From: Niebla homalea
Taxonomy: Eukaryota; Ascomycota; Lecanoromycetes; Lecanorales; Ramalinaceae
DNA: 64,000 bases
Direction: 5' to 3'
NCBI GenBank assembly: GCA_019925105.1
Contig: JAHGAU010000009.1
Location: 620,001 to 684,000 of the forward strand
Shown: positions 32,489 to 44,215 of the stretch, piece by piece
How the letters are laid out: each line of letters starts with the position of its first letter
Numbering within the stretch: position 1 is the stretch's first letter
Notes under the pieces: model-generated
What the model was told of the DNA's origin: nothing
Databases searched by the model: none
The model's input: the letters and a program-made list of their open reading frames with translations, nothing else
Position numbers and translations under genes: made by a program

Positions 32489-33950
32489 TCATTTCCCATT
32501 TGATGTGGAGGCATTCGACACTCTAGCATTAACCCTCAACCCGGCATCACGACCTCCCGCCCCCTTCCGCCTCCCATCAAGCAAATCCTTTAGATCCCTT
32601 TGTGGCATCAGCATCTTCTGCACACCAGCCTCGTGGCTGCTGTCCCAGCGCCGCCTCTTCATGAGTTCCGGTTCAAGCTTCCCACGCAATATATCGGTGG
32701 CGTATGCGCCAATTACGGGGAGAAATTCCCGGCCGTAGAAGCTGCCGCCAATGGCGACGTAGAGGCTGGAAGCAGCAGGGTGGGAGGAGCTGATGAAACC
32801 TTGGTGGGGCGTGAATGGGTTCCTTGATTTGGTAGAGGTCAGTTGTGGATCGATGAGGGCTATTACCGGAATAGGATGGGGACGACTGAATGGCAAGAGC
32901 AGTGTCTCGTAGGGAAGTGATGGGAAAGGAGTGAAGATACCAGCATATTCGGTAAGAGGAGATGTCCACTTTGTTATCCGAGATTTGGCGGCTCCAGATC
33001 CTTTTCGTTACTTGGATTTCTTGTTTCGGTAATTCGGGGACGTCCATTTGGCATTCATTCGGCTGGTTGATGGGAGGAAACGAATCACTTTGATTTGACG
33101 CCTTGTGATGCTGGAATTTTGAGAAGCTGATGTCGCGAGTGAACTTCAGTGCTTTCTTGCGGGCTGGAGGAAAGGTTTCCCGTGTTTCTCCAGTGCAAGC
33201 TCGGGCAGGAAGACCAGCAATTCCCAGATTCTGGAATGCATTTCTCTCTGGTGAGGAAAAGGCCTTACCATTGATGCCTCCGACCCCATGCAAGAACAGC
33301 GAAATTTTTTTTATACAGTTCCACCTGCTCGCCTGTCAAATTCACCATCCCGCGCAGTCCCCATGATCCTGTGCCGGGCTCGCAACTCTTGTCTCTCTGG
33401 TGCACCATCCGCCAATTCCTCGCTGTGTTCGTTCCTGTTACCAGCACAACTTTCCCCGGATCCAACGCCCGTCCATTCTCCAGTACAACACCCGTGCAGT
33501 CACCCTCATGGTCAAAGAGCAGCCTTGACACGCCTCCCTCAACATAGTCCACTCCAGATTACCAGCCCCGGCAGTGACAGTGTTCAGCGCTGATGCAGCT
33601 TCTGCCCATCCAGCCTCAGGATTGAGGAAGCAATCGTTTGCTTGCCTGTAATCTGCATCCCAGAATAGAGGGTATCTCTCGTTCAATTCTTCTGCTTTAA
33701 GGACCTCGCCCATACTCTTTACGCCTAAGTCTTGAAACTTTGATTCATTCGGCGACCTAGTCCTGTATCCTCAATACTCACCTTGCCGCTCGCATAAGAA
33801 AGAATTGCTTGTAAAGCGGATCCAAGCGCCATTCATCTGAGGGCGACTGACATGAAGTATTGATCTCCATAGTCGGCACGTACGATCTTGGTAAAGTCGT
33901 GTGAAGCCACTTGGGGCAACGGGAATCGAGGAGGGAAAGGCAACGGATCC
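32489..33950 (-). pseudogene. Broken FAD-dependent amine/amino-acid oxidase-like gene (sarcosine or saccharopine oxidase type)
   Basis: Fragments appear in order: DFTKIVRADYGDQYFMSVAL (about 33880), EWRLDPLYKQFFLMRAA, NDCFLNPEAGWAEAASALNT, VDYVEGGVSRLLFDHEGDC, GRALDPGKVVLVTG, then LKFTRDISFSKFQHH and SLYVAIGGSFYGREFLPVIG. This is the DAO-fold order of monomeric sarcosine/fructosyl-amine/saccharopine oxidases, which oxidise N-alkyl amino acids. The frame changes near 33835, near 33554, and at the T8 run 33305-33312 (A8 on the coding strand). An intron at 32940-32823 is intact. No FAD-binding GxGxxG segment was found at the 5' end. Either the gene is dead or several bases are miscalled; the missing N-terminus favours decay. 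Confidence 0.72.
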
Positions 33951-34360
33951 AGTGCCGATGCGACTACATATCTTCACAAGAGAAGCAAGGGAACACTCTT
34001 CGGAGCGCGGGATGTGCAACTGGGCGAGAAAACCCGCTGCACGAGATGTGAATGACAGCGCAACGAAACCTGAAATCAACTTTATTTCTATACTACGCTG
34101 TATGATCATCTCTAGACTTGCATCCTTGATTCAGTACTCGTCAAAAGAGCCGGCATTTTAGAGTCATTCTCATCTTACTTTATTCGAAACGCGCTCACTC
34201 ACGATTGCTTCGACTTTCATAGTCTGAGGATTTGACAGAAAGTTCAGGAGCAAGCAGCAACTTCCTAGTTGCTTACGCAGGGTCGTAAAAGTCCAAATCG
34301 GGGCTCACCCCAGACCCAAGCCGCCGACGAATAGGGATCAATTGTCCGGTATATTTGTAC
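33951..34360. other. Intergenic; may hold the decayed 5' part of the oxidase gene
   Basis: Where the dinucleotide-binding N-terminus of the oxidase should lie, no clear GxGxxG coding segment is found in any minus frame. Confidence 0.4.
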
Positions 34361-35104
34361 TTATGTAGCTGCTGGAGGTGTGACGTCCAAATGAGAGGGT
34401 CTCTCCATAGCATAGAGAGTGAAATCACGTGGCCCTCCGTGTTTCTCAAGATCATATACCAGTGCATCTACTTCTTGCCACCCGTGCCTCTTGTAGATGG
34501 GACGGCCTGGAGGCGTTGCTTCTAGGAATGCTTTCGCACCGGCAGAGTCGACCTCTTTCAACGCGTGACTAAGGAGCATGGAACAGCAGCCCCTGCCTTG
34601 GTAGCTTGGCAAGGTAGCCGTCTTTTTCAGAACTTGCCATGTATCAGGTTTCGTAGTATGTCCGAGAATGCGATCAACTTGACATGATCACTCACCAAAA
34701 CTTTCTTCCCGGTTGACGAAATTAGCTCTGATTCGCTCTGTCCGCTCTACGAGTTTTATGTAGAGCTCCACATTCATTCCCGTTGGCAATGAATCTTGGC
34801 TTTCATCTTCCTTGGGTGCCTTTCCCTCGGAAGCACTGAAGCCTGGCTGTGGTCTCTGCCAAATCGCAAAGGCAACGACTTCGTTGACAGCATTATCTAC
34901 CAGCACTAGATAGGAGAGACTAGCATCCTTTTGCCAATCATTTCTCAGATTTCGCAGTCGCCATGACAGTAGATCGCCCCTACTGGCTTTGTTGACCATC
35001 CAGTAAGTCAATGTATGTGGATTCGTGATGAACGCATCAATAGCGATTGTCGCAAGAGCGGGGAGGTCTTCATCACAAGCAATTCTGACCGTGAAAGACG
35101 CCAT
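34361..35104 (-). CDS. GNAT-family N-acetyltransferase
   Basis: Exons 35104-34696 and 34632-34361 (63-nt intron) join in phase to about 226 aa. The start is ATG 35104; the frame opens further upstream but without ATG. The N-terminus FTVRIACDEDLPALATIAIDAF and SYLVLVDNAVNEVVAFAIWQRP form the first strands. LPSYQGRGCCSMLLSHAL is the acetyl-CoA pyrophosphate-binding loop (Q-x-x-G-x-G/C). GRPIYKRHGWQEVDALVYDLEKHGGP is the usual fungal C-terminal strand pair. Fungal genomes hold many such enzymes, and the acceptor substrate cannot be told. Confidence 0.88.
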
Positions 35105-36052
35105 TGCGTTCGAGATGGTATTGGCCGCCAAAACAAGGGCTTGGGTGGGTGAGCCTTACAAATCAGGCACAAGCTCGCAAGCCTTCACCTTGACCACAAG
35201 TCACAAATGTGAGATGTGACTAACTTATGGTCTGGGTTCAGCAAACGAACAGTACATTCCAATTACAATTTTAAAAAGAATACTGAGTGCTCGAGGCTGG
35301 TGCACGTACCCCGTGAGCCACATCCGGCAGGTCGCGAGAGGCTAGCGATTGGTCAATCTTAACGACAGCCGCGCACACATCCTCGTGGCATTTGCCACTG
35401 ACTCACAACGTCTGGCCGTGCCTGTTGACTTTGGAAAACCAAACATCACAGCAAACAACTATAAATACCAGGCAATTGCGCCTGGAGCCTTGACAGCTGC
35501 CTGATGATCCTTCCATTCATTGAGAGAGAGCTTGAAGTCATTGCTGCCTGCAACAAGACAGCCTTGCGGCATTCTCAAATTGTAATAGTACACGCAGAGT
35601 GACTCAATTGAAGAGCTGAATTCCCCGCTTGACTCCAAAAACCCAATGCCAATGGCAATGCCTTGCCTCATTCATCTGATCATGCCCGCGTGACCATCAT
35701 GTATGTCATATCCTCCATACTGCTAGCGACGGGATTCCAGTCCCAGTTCTCGCATCCTCCCCAAACCTGAATGTGCCGGACACCGTCGTGGCAATTGGAT
35801 GCTGAAACTGGGAAATCATGCCCGGCATGATTAGAGCGCTGCTCGTCGGTCCAAAGAGCTGTAGGAAAAGCCATGTACATAATGTACATCTGAACGTGTC
35901 GCACAGTTGTTATGACGAGGGCAAGATCCGTTCGCGGTTTGCCCAATTAGTTGTTAATTCTTGACCTCCTGTATCCACATCTTGATTCTCTATCAGCACC
36001 GCTATAAGCTGTCCTCCAGAACCTCCATGCTGACCAGAAACCCTGTTGTTGA
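35105..36052. other. Intergenic, about 950 bp
   Basis: A minus-strand frame at 35680-35946 has a somewhat coding-like end, but it has no family and no splice partner. Not annotated as a gene. Confidence 0.4.
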
Positions 36053-36313
36053 TCATCTGCGAAAACTGCCGTCGGAGTTGCGTCCGCTGCCGTACTGACT
36101 CGTGCTTCCACTTGCGTAGCCAGAGTCTCCGTAAGTGCTTTTCGAAGCAGGGTACGACCGCGATGTTGAGTGTTTGTTGCATTTATAGCCGACGTCGATT
36201 GTCCTGACGCTGACGTGGTGGCCTTTGCGACCATAGCTTGAGCACGGATCGACGGCGTGCTTATAATACGGGCATCCGCAGGCCGCGTAGCGCTCGTACA
36301 CTTGGTAGCACAT
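36053..36313 (-). CDS. Small conserved Cys-rich protein, 86 aa
   Basis: The ATG-started frame opens MCYQVYERYAACGCPYYKHA, with VDPCSSYGRKGHHVSVRTIDVGYKC following. The Cys/His spacing and the 'MCYQVxExYxxCGCxYYKHAVDxC' opening recur, from memory, in a group of short unnamed proteins of filamentous ascomycetes. There is no signal peptide, so it is probably intracellular and possibly zinc-binding. The tail is Ser/Gly/Tyr-rich and disordered. Function unknown. Confidence 0.7.
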   Translation of the reverse strand: MCYQVYERYAACGCPYYKHAVDPCSSYGRKGHHVSVRTIDVGYKCNKHSTSRSYPASKSTYGDSGYASGSTSQYGSGRNSDGSFRR

Positions 36314-38305
36314 GACAGGCAGCAGTAACGATTGGAGCGGCGGTAGAATTGCGTGAGATCAGATGACTGTTGGGATGGTTGAGATGATTGGGTTGTAGAT
36401 GTCAATTGATGTTTGCAGTATTGGCTTTCCAACGGCGTATGAGGAAAATGACAATGTCAATGCGAGCAATGGTGGACAGATTAAATTAGCGTAAAGAAGT
36501 GTCGAACGTATATAAACAAATATGATTAAGGGATCTAGAAGAAAGAGTAGCCTGCTGTGACACACTCAGCGTGACGCAGCAGTGATTGAGAGAGAGAAAT
36601 GAGAGCGGCACGTGAGGTTGAAGGCATCTATTAATGTGAAATGTAGTATCCAGATATGAGAGAACAGGGCCGGAGTCATGCTTGTCATCCAGGCATCCTC
36701 AGTGATTAGGCCCCCTCTTAGGAATCCGTCGCTTCATTCCGAACGCCGGCAGAGGTAGTAGAGGTCCGATGTTGCTTGTGAGGTCTGCATTAGGTGAAGA
36801 GACCAAAGTCAAAAAAGTACAGCCCCAAGATCGAAACGTGATCTAAGGGCCTGGCAGTGAGTCTAATGCGGATCATAAGTGACTACTCAGCATGTGAGTA
36901 AGGAGCAGCACTGTCTTGTGGGATCCTTCGCTTTCGGTCCCTAGGGTGCCACGCCTCCGGGACATGCTATTGAGATCGTGTTGCGCCATATGCTTACCGA
37001 GGGACATCGGAGAGTCTGCAGATTGAAACGGTTGGACTTGTGATTGGTTCACGGCATTGGTATAAAGACATCGGACTGCGGTAGGGCCGGAGGTCTGTTT
37101 GCGCCCACCGCTGCGGGCTTGTAGGGCTTGCAGTAGTAGTCCGAGAGCCTGTCTGACACAAAACATGCTCGACTCGATGAAGCCTCAATTGAGGCTTTTG
37201 CTGAGAATAGCAGCAACAGAAGCAGACAGGCGGGGTCTAGTCTCAATGAGTAAGAAGTTACAACGATAGTCGAACTTCAGAGGCAGTGCTATTTTACTCC
37301 GTACAGATCACGTGCGTCAGCAGACTAATCGTTTCCAGCCACTGTTCTGCCCTCTTATCGATTACGCTCTCATCACTTTTGTGTCGTGTTAGTTAGAGAG
37401 TTGCAGATTGTCATCAGACACAATAGCGCCTCTGACCAATAATCCTCCCATGCAAAGGGGAATTTTCCGAGCAAAGAAGGAATAATGGAATCATGGATCA
37501 AACGACGCATTCCCTTGGCTTCAACTTTTTATTCGTCACAGGCGTCCATAGCTGTGGACCCGCAATTATCGCGAGACCAGATGCTTTGATGCTTTGTTGG
37601 AGTAGCTCTATTCAAAAAGCTCAAACCAATACCCTGCTCCAGTAGCAATGCTGTGAATTACTACGTCCGCAGGGTGGGATTTCAGATGATACCATCATAC
37701 TGAGGATTCGGTCTAGAGTGGAGAACCTTAAAATGTGATGCGCCTGTCGCGATTATGCCTTGCAAATAAGCCTGAGCTGACAGTCAGCCCGAACCTCTTA
37801 TCATCACTTTCACTTTAATTTGCTAATTTTAGCAGGATTTCGGTCGACTCGGTTCACAGACCCAGAAGAGATAGAATCCATTTACATCTCGTTGGATCTT
37901 GCGATACTCTGAAACCCATGCGGCCAGCCTTAGACATTTGGTGGTGAAGGCAGGAGAAAGAAACGGATTGTGGCTGATGCGGAAGATGAGACAGGATGGT
38001 TCTTATGCTGTTGTGTGTAGATGTGGGCACGCTGCTTACGCTAGCCTTCTTAGGGCTTTTACGCGTCCGTATGCGGAAAATGTTTGAATTATACAATTCT
38101 CGACAGCGAGTGTTTGCGCCCAATGATTACCCTGGATCGTTCAAGAATATGTCACACGAGTTCGTGCTCTCTCAAAGCGCCAACCATGCTCTGTGGAGAA
38201 CCTCTGACCGGGGACTCAATGTTAACACCAAATGAAAGCGGCGCAAACTTGGAAACAATGAGTTCTTGAGGCTCCCTCCGCCGAAGCCCCATTCATCGTC
38301 ACAGC
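36314..38305. other. Intergenic, about 2 kb
   Basis: Short frames occur on the minus strand at 36873-37246. One has a hydrophobic, signal-like stretch (ACLLLLLLFSAKA) but lacks an ATG. No gene is supported. The promoter of NUP85 lies at the right end. Confidence 0.45.
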
Positions 38306-41300
38306 ATGTCTACCTTCCAGATACCTTTCTCCTCCAGCCCGAGTGGTCCGTCGACACCAGGATCAAAGTCTTTGCGCGGGAGCAGGTCTGGCTTCGAAGA
38401 CTCTCTCCCCTCGAACCCATCAACAACACCCGCCGGCCCTCCTCCTTCTTCAGTGGCCTCCTTCACTCCCGTTGGGCCACCGCCGTCTCATTTCTTTGGG
38501 AGCTCGCAACTAAGTCCCCTGAACTCATCGCCTTACCCGTACCAAGAGACACTGCCCAAATTTTCAAAATCGCCGAATGATGCCCGTTCTAGCAAGATTA
38601 TGAAAAACGCAAATGGAGCCAGCATCTCGATCCCCCGAACTCATCAGAATGGTGTGGCGAAGGACGCGCAAGATTCTGCCTTAAATATATCGTCTCTGGA
38701 TAACGATTCAATCGCATTTCATGATCCGGAACAGCAAAGGGCTGTAGATAGTGCATTGCTTGATGACATACCATCTGTGCATGGAGAGAATGATATTGAC
38801 CTCGGAATCTCGCGCTCTAACGTGGGCTTGAACGGCAACACAATAGCTTTCAATGGGAATTTGGCCTCCAAAAACCATAGTCTGTACTCCACTGGTCTCA
38901 GCTCTTCTTTCGGAGCTACCCCCCCTCGGGGTGTCAAAAGATCCAGAGGAGGAGCTTTCATCACTGGGCGCTCGCTACAGCCTGATGTGGATGGGTTACT
39001 GCCCAGACCTGACTCTGGCCTCACAATTATTGCAAAGGATATGGCTCGACGAATTGGTGGCCCAGTTCTAAACGAAACAGCTGATTTGATAACAGACACC
39101 GAGGACGTTGTCGACTCACTATACCGTTCGGGAAGCGACAGTGGCATTGATCGGGCATCAGGATCTGGGCTCAATGCATCTCAAGCTTCGGCAGCTCTCT
39201 GCCAGATTTGGTCCCCCAAGAGCGGCAAGTCGGACGACCATTCGTCTGTTGGAAAGAGTGCTATGCTCGGTATCGGGTCTTCTGACCAGACCTCGTCGCA
39301 AGAAAAGGCCACCTTCATTGGTTCCTTGTTGTTACAAATACACCATCCTCCCCCAGCGAAAGGCAAACAAGCTTTCGAGATAAACGGCATGACCTCTTCG
39401 CCCTCGGCTTTCTCATCATCTATGATCGGGAGACCTAAGTCGAAGCCCACTGCTCTACCAAGAGTACTCCTCGACTGGCTGGAAAGTCATCACAACTCGT
39501 GGCGAGAAATAGCTAATGAGGTAAAAACGACGTTACCAAGCCCAACGTCCCACTGCAGTTATTGGGATGTCGTTTTAAATCTGATGCTTCGAGGCAAGAT
39601 CCAGGAGGCAAGAAGACTTTTCGAAGTCGCGGAATTCAGATCTGCGGATACTGCGCCGCAAGATAGGCAACCCGACGGGTATACAGACATCCAGATCAGC
39701 AACGCTCATTTCGTTGTCAGCAAAGCAGTAGAGGTGCTGAGAAACTGCCCAGCTGTGACAGAAGAAGACTGGAACGTGACGGGAAATGATTGGGCTATAT
39801 TTAGGAAACTTGTTGAACGCGCCATGAATCAGCTAGTCGACTTTGCCGAGGGCGACATCCCATGGTCGGAAGCTGATGAGACAGACCCAGATCTCTGGAG
39901 ATCGAATTTAAGGAGCTCAACCTTGAGTCATACTCAGGTCGTCCGGAGAGCTGCAAGCCGCGTGCCATGGACAGTGTATCAAAACCTTCGCACGGTTTAT
40001 AGAATACTCCTTGGCGGGACCGCAGAGATTATTTCGTCTGCGCAGGACTGGATTGAAGCGACTATTGGCTTGACGGTATGGTGGGACGGAGACGAAGATT
40101 CTGTCGCGACCACCAAGTTGCAAAAATCAAAGCAGGCATTCCATCGGTCTCGACCCAGAGGGCGGCGATTAGTTGACATCGATCCCGAGCTTGCGTATCG
40201 AGATCGTTTGGGTCGCTGTTTTGATCGAGTGACCGACGATGCGGATGAAGACGCTTTTCAAATCAACACACTCGACGCGGTAGAAGTGGCTTTAGCTCTG
40301 GTTTTTGAGAGCAAGTTCCAGGGCGTCATGAGCTTGATTCACTCATGGTCCCTTACTATTGCTTGCGCTATTTCAGAGATAGCGACATTGGGTGGCTGGT
40401 TTGGATCTGCTCCTCCTTCATCTGATCTGATGGTTGGTTTTGATGACGATGACTCAACTGTCTTCGACACCAATGGGGATTTAGAGGGGATACTGAGAAG
40501 GGATGCAATCATGATTGAGTATGCTAACGCCCTTCGTGACCGAGGGAATTTGCAAAGTCAGGGGGATCAAGTCATGAGACAAGGCTGGGAGATTTCAATT
40601 GCGTTGTTTTCCCGGTTGGGTGACCCCAATATGTCGAGGCAAGAGATAGGGAAATTACTGGGAAGCCTACCAGTGAATAACAATGAGCAGGTAGAGAAGA
40701 TCCTGAGGATTTGTCAGTACTATGGTATGGAAGCAGAAGGCCGTAAAACCACCGAGGTAAGTACAACCAAGCTGGGACTAGGTACATGCTGAATTGCCCC
40801 AGGCGTACGCGGATCGACTTGTAGAGACTGCCAATGATTATGGAGCAGCTCTCGTTGACTATGCTCGTGCTCGCTCCTCAAAGAAGGTAAAGGCCATCTT
40901 GGATATGCTCGTCTCGCTTTCGCTGAATACGTCGACTGCCTTTCCTCATGCTTCCGACCTGGATCCTGGGCTTCGCTCCCTCCTTCATTCTCCCGAAAAG
41001 GAGTTTCGGAAGCTTGCGCTGGAGGATGAAGCCGCTGCCGCCATGCTACATGAATCCTTGACAGGCTACGCAACGCTTCGTAACTTCTATGAATTGCGCG
41101 ACAAACCATGTACTCGTAATACTTCGAAGAAGACCGCAATGGAAGTGATGCCTGGTGATCAAACAAAAGTGACAGCCCTGTTGGCTATCATTGATAGTGC
41201 TGCCGACAACATCTACGGTGGGCTATATGACGAAGGCCGACAGGCAGTGGTTCCAGTCGATGGTTTGTTAGCATTACTGGGGAGGCAATCGTATTAGTCG

Positions 41301-41790
41301 ACCGTAGGTTTCCTCTCCTCTACGACTGTGTATGAAGTGATGCGACTAACGTGTGATTTTTGGGACAGAACCAGCAAGCTCCCTCTCGGTGGAGCAATGC
41401 CTTTCTTTGCTTCGAGCGATCGAAGACCTTCAGACGGCGCCCTCTTACATCTACAACCGGTGTGAAACTTATCTACGCTCCACGCTTGAATCCTACCACG
41501 GCACAACAAAGCCTGCTTCCCCGCGAAGCCTACTAAGAGAAATGAGCACCGGTACATCGACGAGCAGCTTCATGCTGATCTCAATGGTCAACTCCCAAGA
41601 TAGCGATGACTTTGGTAATGGTATGGATGTAGACCACGAGGAGGCCGAAGCGCAGCCTCAGCAACAGAGAGGATGGGATTGGAGAGCAGGAATGGCAAGC
41701 AACGCTAAAGGGGAAGATGTGCTGAGGATTCTGCGTTTGGGTTTGGCAAAAGAAATGGCGAAGCACTGGATACACGGCAAGGCAGGCTGA
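38306..41790 (+). CDS. NUP85: Nucleoporin Nup85, with one apparent missing base
   Basis: Exons 38306-40756, 40803-41303 and 41369-41790. Introns are gtaagt...ccccag, and gtaggt...gggacag with a gactaac branch. The disordered Ser/Pro N-terminus (FxSSPSGPSTP) leads into the Nup85 alpha-solenoid: LPRVLLDWLESHHNSW, YWDVVLNLMLRGKIQEARRLF, QLVDFAEGDIPWSE and GWEISIALFSRLGD. The C-terminus reads SVEQCLSLLRAIEDLQTAPSYIY, then GEDVLRILRLGLAKEMAKHWI. Nup85 belongs to the Y-complex scaffold of the nuclear pore. In exon 2 the frame breaks at the GGGG run around 41278-41282: VDGLLALLG continues as EAIVLVD only if one G is added. Restored length is about 1124 aa. Because this protein is normally essential, a sequencing error is the simplest reading. 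Confidence 0.88.
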
Positions 41791-42667
41791 TGAAAGGGTT
41801 GATGATGACTTGTACAGTGATAGCATCAACGAACCCAGACTTCTCGGGTGGAAGGATGCTTCCAAGCGTCTGCATACTTGATCTCAGGGGGAAGAAATCT
41901 TATCTTACCAACATCGGCTTTGAGATGACGGTCTATGGATATGTCTCACTCTCTGGTCAGATGTGGGGAAGCAGCTGCAAGGCCCCAATTTCTGACTTGA
42001 TGCGATGCCGCCGTGATTGGGCGTTCTTCTGAGCTCCACCCAAAACTCTTTGATCGGATAGATCTTCCACCCAGAAATACGCAAAGCATGCTACCACCAA
42101 TTCTGAGCTTTTCAACTATCGGGGGGGAAATGAATGATTTGCACGTTTTTTCCTTTAATGAATCGATAGGTGCGCAAGAATGGCGACCAGTAACCCCCTT
42201 GTTCTAGCCGTTTCAGAGATCACGGTACGGCAGGCGTCTAGGGAGATATGGGCTACGATTCCCTACGTCCCAAGGCCTGCGGTCTGCCGCGCATGTATCA
42301 CCCTGTCACACTCACACAGCATTTCGAGCTTCTTGCATTAAGTTTGTTAGGACTTAGGAAGTCATGAAGCTGACCCCACTTGATCATCAGAGGGCCGACC
42401 TCGCCGACCGTCCTGTTGAAAGTTGAAACACCATGGCTCCACCTCAGTGAGCGGCTTGCCACAGGTACTCCCACACTAGCAAGCCGTTTTGCTTCGTGCA
42501 GGCCTCCTTCATTTGCTTGTCCAATGCTGTATATAGCTGATGGATTTGCCATAAATATTCTTGCTACCGTACTTCCTGCTCGTCTTGCTGTATTTAGCAA
42601 CTGGCGCGCGTCCATTCTTTTGACTCGATATACCATCAGTCGTTCATTCGTTTTATACTTATCCATA
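41791..42667. promoter_or_regulatory. Upstream region of the GH128 gene
   Basis: Contains the 3' flank of NUP85 and the GH128 promoter, with a TATA-like tatatagc around 42530. A minus-strand frame at 42298-42666 has no domain and is treated as chance. Confidence 0.4.
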
Positions 42668-44037
42668 ATGAAATCATCTCTGTTTTCCGCTGCGCTACTT
42701 TTGCTCGCTGCTGGCAGCGAAGCAACCCCCCTTGCGAAGCCTGGCAGCGCAGGCAGGCGTCACAGATCCAAGCGTCAAGATACTTGCATTGTGCGTTCCA
42801 CGAATAAGACCATGCAAGCGGTACCGCAGGGCAACTTAGCAGGTGGAGCTGGCTCCACTACCCCAGTTGCAGGGGCCAAAAAGGCGGTCGGTGTTGTCTC
42901 CAGTACCTCAAGCACTGGCTCCACCAGTCCAGACACTGGCTCCAGCAGTCCAAGCACTGGTTCCACCACCTCAAGCACTGGTTCCACCACCCCAAGCACT
43001 GGTTCCACCACCCCAGACTCTGGCTCTGCAACCCCTGGCGGCAACGGCACCACATCCTCACTCAAAGCTGCGGCGTCACCTGGTAAGATCCAGCATGATT
43101 CCGTGTAGAAGGCATGCCGCTGACGTAGATCCCTTGTCAGCGACCACAGACAGTGGCGGATTCTGCAACACAGTGTTCAATACTGGCGCGTCCAAGATGT
43201 CCGGATGGCCAGCAACCACATGGAACACGCTGAAGTCCAATGGTGTCGATGATTGGAGTAAGCGTGAAACCAGAACGTGCCCAATTCTTCCCCAGGCTGA
43301 CATCTTGACCTATAGTTGGATTCGCATGGAGCACACTCGATGAGACTGATACCTACAACACAGCTGCTGGTCCTGCAAAAACAACACCCGATCTGAATGC
43401 GCATCAGATCCACGTCGTCATGGATGGCAGATATGTGAATTATAGCATCAACCTGCTCAAGACCAACCCACCCCAGTACCTGGAATTGTACAACGAGCCG
43501 GACTATTCTTTCCAGGGGGTAACACCCAAGACGGATCCTGTTCCTGCTGCGAACGAACTTGCCACTCTGCTCGCCACACCGCATCCCCAGACCACGTTCA
43601 TCTCACCCGCCCTGGCTGATGCCACCAGTGATTGGCTGGACCAGTTCTTCGCGGCCTGTAATGGTTGTCTTGATCAGATACCCATCATAGCCCAGCACAT
43701 TTACAATCCAAACGTGCAGGGAGTCATGGACAAAATCAATTCATTGCACAACAAGCCTGGCATGAGCACCAAGGACATCTGGATTACTGAGCTCTCGCCC
43801 GCTTCAGGGGACTGCACGCTTAGTCAAGATGGTGTTATCGATTGGATGAATACCCTCATTGGTCGCATCCATCAGGAAGCGCCGTTTGTCAAGAAGATCT
43901 TCTGGAATTGTGGTGAGCATGGTGGCGGCGGGGATGGTCTGGCTGGTGGTACATGCAATCCAAGTTTGACTAACGACGATGGGAGCGCGACTCCAGTCTT
44001 GGACGCTTATAATAAGGTTTGTGGTGGTGGGTCGTGA
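42668..44037 (+). CDS. Secreted GH128-type beta-glucanase with Ser/Thr-rich linker
   Basis: Exons 42668-43082, 43129-43257 and 43316-44037 join in phase to about 421 aa. A signal peptide (MKSSLFSAALLLLAAGSEA) is followed by a KR cleavage-type site and a Ser/Thr/Pro repeat linker. The catalytic domain then follows. Family hallmarks are WIGFAWSTLDE (part of the first strand), QYLELYNEPDY with the acid/base Glu in Asn-Glu-Pro, and KDIWITELSP with the nucleophile Glu. Conserved Cys near FFAACNGCLDQIP, DCTLSQ and GTCNPSL suggest disulfides. GH128 enzymes are beta-1,3-glucanases found on fungal walls. Activity against the fungus's own wall or other glucans cannot be told. Confidence 0.9.
42904..43025 (+). 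repeat. 18-bp coding tandem repeat (STGSTT/P) in GH128 linker
   Basis: Repeats of (S/T)TGS(T/S)(T/S)P encode a probable O-mannosylated linker. The repeated unit is ccaagcactggttccacc and variants. Confidence 0.8.
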
Positions 44038-44215
44038 TAACGTGAGAATAACGTGTTGCGTCAAGGCTGCGCCTGGGGATAGATATAGCTCTAACGTGCT
44101 CACGACCTGTGCGCTGCTGCAGGCATAATGAAACCCCCCGTGGGCCTTTCTAAATCATGCCGAGTGCTGCTTGGTCTGTTGGGTTGCTGATTCTTGGAAA
44201 GAAGTCGATGCACCA

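Noticed and set aside
36873..37246. Overlapping minus-strand frames, one with a signal-like stretch and several Cys
   Set aside because: The frame with the hydrophobic stretch has no ATG, and no intron model supplies one; not enough for an effector call.
42298..42666. A 122-aa minus-strand frame next to the GH128 start
   Set aside because: It lies in the GH128 promoter, with no recognisable motif or splice partner.
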